64,000 nt of DNA from contig CAJUFO010000003.1 of NCBI GenBank assembly GCA_910585615.1, positions 62,001 to 126,000 on the forward strand. Direction: 5' to 3'. The stretch's first letter is position 1, and the number at the start of each line of letters is the position of its first letter. Below are positions 61,906 to 64,000 of the stretch, one piece after another. A program made the position numbers and the translations under genes. The notes under the pieces were generated by a model. The model was not told the DNA's origin, ran no database searches, and was given only the letters and a program-made list of their open reading frames with translations. Source of the stretch: an uncultured Acetatifactor sp. (GTDB taxonomy: Bacteria; Bacillota; Clostridia; Lachnospirales; Lachnospiraceae).

Positions 61906-63822
61906 ATGACGGCTATTGCACGGGAACATTCTACAGAATGCGGGAAGGGCGCTCCCCGGAAGCTGGCGCTGAGCGATGACATCCTGATGAGCATAGAGAA
62001 GCCCGTCAGGTATATTGGCGGCGAGTACAATTCGGTCATGAAGGATCCGGAGGAAGTGAAAGTCCGGTTCGCCATGTGTTTTCCGGATGTGTACGAAATC
62101 GGCATGTCCCATCTGGGGATACAGATTCTGTATGACATGTTCAATTCCATGGAGGATGTATGGTGCGAGCGGGTCTATTCCCCCTGGGTGGATCTGGACG
62201 CCGTCATGCGCCGCCGGCACATCCCTCTGTTCGCGCTGGAATCCCAGGATCCCGTAAAGGAGTTCGACTTTCTGGGCATTACGCTGCAGTATGAGATGTG
62301 CTACACCAATGTGCTCCAGGTGCTGGATTTGGCCCAGATTCCCTTAAAAGCGACTGACCGGGGAGAAGACTGCCCCATCGTCATCGGCGGCGGGCCCTGT
62401 ACCTACAATCCGGAGCCCCTGGCGGATTTCTTTGATATATTTTACATCGGAGAAGGAGAGACGAGATACCGTGAATTGATTACCTTATATGAGGACTGCC
62501 GGGACCGGAACCTGGGGCGGGTGGAATTCCTGCGCAGGGCGGCAAAGCTTCCCGGCCTGTATGTGCCGCGCTTCTACGACGTCACCTACAGGGAGGACGG
62601 CACCATAGAGCGGTTCTTCCCCCTGGAAGAAGGCATCCCGGATACCATTGTGAAGGAAATCGTCATGGACTTGACGGATGCCTGTTACCCCACTAAGCCC
62701 GTCATCCCCTTCATCAAGGTCACCCAGGACCGCCTGGTGCTGGAAATCCAGCGCGGCTGCATCCGGGGCTGCCGCTTCTGCCAGGCAGGCCAGTTGTACC
62801 GCCCTGTCAGAGAGAGGGACGTGGAGACCCTGAAGAAATATGCCCTGGAGATGCTGGACGGCACTGGATATGAGGAGATTTCCTTAAGCTCCCTAAGTTC
62901 CAGCGATTACTCCAGGCTGCCGGAGCTGGTGGATTTCCTGATAGAGGAGTGCAGCAAGAGGCATGTGAACATCTCCCTGCCGTCCCTGCGCATCGACGCT
63001 TTCTCCCTGGATGTCATGAGCAAGGTCCAGGACGTGAAGAAATCCAGTCTGACCTTCGCACCCGAGGCGGGGAGCCAGCGCCTTCGGAACGTCATCAACA
63101 AGGGCCTCACAGAGGAAGCCATCTTAAAGGGGGCCGCGCTGGCCTTCGAGGGGGGCTGGACCAGGGTAAAGCTCTACTTCATGCTGGGGCTGCCCACGGA
63201 GACCCAGGAGGATATCCGGGGAATCGCGGAGCTGTCCAACAAGATTGCGGCCACCTATTTTGATACCGTCCCCAAGGAGCGCAGGACGGGCGGGAGAGTG
63301 CAGATTGTAGCCAGCACCTCCTTTTTCGTGCCAAAGCCCTTTACCCCCTTCCAGTGGGCGGCCCAGTGCACCAAAGAGGACTTCCTGGACAAGGCCTATC
63401 TGACCAGGACTGCCATCTCCGAACAGTTGAACCAGAAGAGCATCAAATACAACTGGCATGAGGCCGATGCCAGCGTCATGGAGGGAGTCCTGGCCAGAGG
63501 CGACAGGCGGCTGTGTGACGTCATCCGCAGGGTCTATGAAAAGGGCGGCTTCTATGACGCCTGGGGAGAATATTACGACAATGACAGATGGCTGGAGGCC
63601 ATGGAGGAATGCGGCCTCACTGTCCATTTCTATGCCCACAGGGAAAGGCATCTGGACGAGATCCTTCCCTGGGACTTCATCGACTGCGGTGTCACGAAGG
63701 AATTTCTGAAGCGGGAGTGGGAAAAGGCGAAGCGGGAAGAGACCTCCGAGAACTGCAAGCAGAAATGCCAGGGCTGCGGCGCTGCCAGGTTCGGAGGAGG
63801 CATCTGCCTCGAGCCCAGATAA
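61906..63822 (+). CDS. B12-binding-type radical SAM protein (TIGR03960-like)
   Basis: A 638-aa protein. The N-terminal part (PVRYIGGEYNSV, FPDVYEIGMSHLG, GGGPCTYNPEP) is the cobalamin-binding-like domain; the radical SAM cluster motif is RGCIRGCRFCQAGQ near residues 284-297, and the C-terminal end has a cysteine pair KQKCQGCGAARFGGGIC. AAAGGAGAG precedes the ATG. Genes of this type are regularly followed by a DUF2344/TIGR03936 gene, then ribosome-associated genes, which suggests an RNA or ribosome modification; the reaction is not established. Confidence 0.92.
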   Translation: MTAIAREHSTECGKGAPRKLALSDDILMSIEKPVRYIGGEYNSVMKDPEEVKVRFAMCFPDVYEIGMSHLGIQILYDMFNSMEDVWCERVYSPWVDLDAVMRRRHIPLFALESQDPVKEFDFLGITLQYEMCYTNVLQVLDLAQIPLKATDRGEDCPIVIGGGPCTYNPEPLADFFDIFYIGEGETRYRELITLYEDCRDRNLGRVEFLRRAAKLPGLYVPRFYDVTYREDGTIERFFPLEEGIPDTIVKEIVMDLTDACYPTKPVIPFIKVTQDRLVLEIQRGCIRGCRFCQAGQLYRPVRERDVETLKKYALEMLDGTGYEEISLSSLSSSDYSRLPELVDFLIEECSKRHVNISLPSLRIDAFSLDVMSKVQDVKKSSLTFAPEAGSQRLRNVINKGLTEEAILKGAALAFEGGWTRVKLYFMLGLPTETQEDIRGIAELSNKIAATYFDTVPKERRTGGRVQIVASTSFFVPKPFTPFQWAAQCTKEDFLDKAYLTRTAISEQLNQKSIKYNWHEADASVMEGVLARGDRRLCDVIRRVYEKGGFYDAWGEYYDNDRWLEAMEECGLTVHFYAHRERHLDEILPWDFIDCGVTKEFLKREWEKAKREETSENCKQKCQGCGAARFGGGICLEPR

Positions 63823-63939
63823 GCCAGGGCTGTCCCGGATATACGGCGGGATGCGGCACAGCCATTTTCCGCAGCGCCGCATTCAGGCGGCAAGACAGCC
63901 AGCAACAGGGAGAAAAACTCCCGGGAAGGACGCATTCTT

Positions 63940-64000
63940 ATGAGACTCCGTATTAAGTTCAGAAAATATGGCCCCGTCCGCTATACCGGACATCTGGATG
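63940..64000 (+). CDS. DUF2344/TIGR03936 family protein, start only
   Basis: The first 20 codons (MRLRIKFRKYGPVRYTGHLD) are present before the window ends. This is the typical start of the TIGR03936 protein that accompanies the radical SAM gene. GGGAAGGA lies nine bases before the ATG. Confidence 0.85.
   Translation, partial: MRLRIKFRKYGPVRYTGHLD

Noticed and set aside
1..64000. CRISPR arrays, tRNA and rRNA genes
   Set aside because: No regularly spaced repeats with unique spacers were seen, and no tRNA- or rRNA-like sequence was recognised by eye; a tRNA scan would confirm this.

Overview
The window looks like a chromosomal core segment of a spore-forming Clostridia species, most likely Lachnospiraceae (Firmicutes). 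This rests on gene content and order, not on a database search. Supporting signs are GerW and YlbJ sporulation-type proteins, a short-form HisG that needs HisZ, conserved neighbour sets (rpmB | yloU-yloV | recG; rsmD-coaD | ylbJ; scpA-scpB-D,D-carboxypeptidase), strong AGGAGG ribosome sites and fairly GC-rich coding DNA. No rRNA, tRNA or CRISPR array was seen.

Layout. 1-1671: end of an ABC-2 permease and its sensor kinase. 1767-2436: a MntA-HepT toxin-antitoxin pair on the minus strand. 2751-8142: rpsU, two D-Ala-D-Ala carboxypeptidases, a metallophosphoesterase and the chromosome-segregation pair scpAB. 8617-17864: a sugar-uptake block (YesM/YesN-type two-component system, solute-binding lipoprotein, two permeases, an unusual 918-aa glycoside hydrolase) bracketed by two 40-bp direct repeats. 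17911-23654: zapA, a U32 peptidase, and a SEDS polymerase with its partner PBP. 23760-26273: Nudix, unknown, DUF2953, GerW and a tiny membrane protein. 26374-31001: rpmB facing yloU, a fatty-acid-kinase-like yloV and recG. 31195-36454: DegV and a topoisomerase IV-like gene pair. 36490-44239: rsmD, coaD, a coiled-coil protein, ylbJ, pseudouridine synthases, HAD, SDR, MazG-like and recU genes.

44236-49625 is a histidine operon (hisZ-G-D-B and a HisF-like/HisIE fusion) with a strong promoter and a structured leader of about 200 nt. It lacks hisA, hisC, a normal hisF and hisH. 49790-54202 carries a MATE exporter, metY and a diguanylate cyclase. 54429-57953 encodes a HelD-type RNA-polymerase-associated helicase that continues, through a disordered repeat linker, into a domain resembling the N-terminal beta-sandwich of family GH31 glycosidases. 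This is the most unusual protein in the window. 58481-61874 is a MoxR / DUF58 / membrane protein set, and 61906 onward is a TIGR03960-type radical SAM gene followed by the start of its usual TIGR03936/DUF2344 partner, cut by the window edge.

A second theme is a dispersed 17-19 bp repeat (consensus near TGGAAGARAGGCATTCC) found just upstream of, or across, several gene starts. At hisG and at 60621 the repeat unit itself supplies the Shine-Dalgarno sequence.
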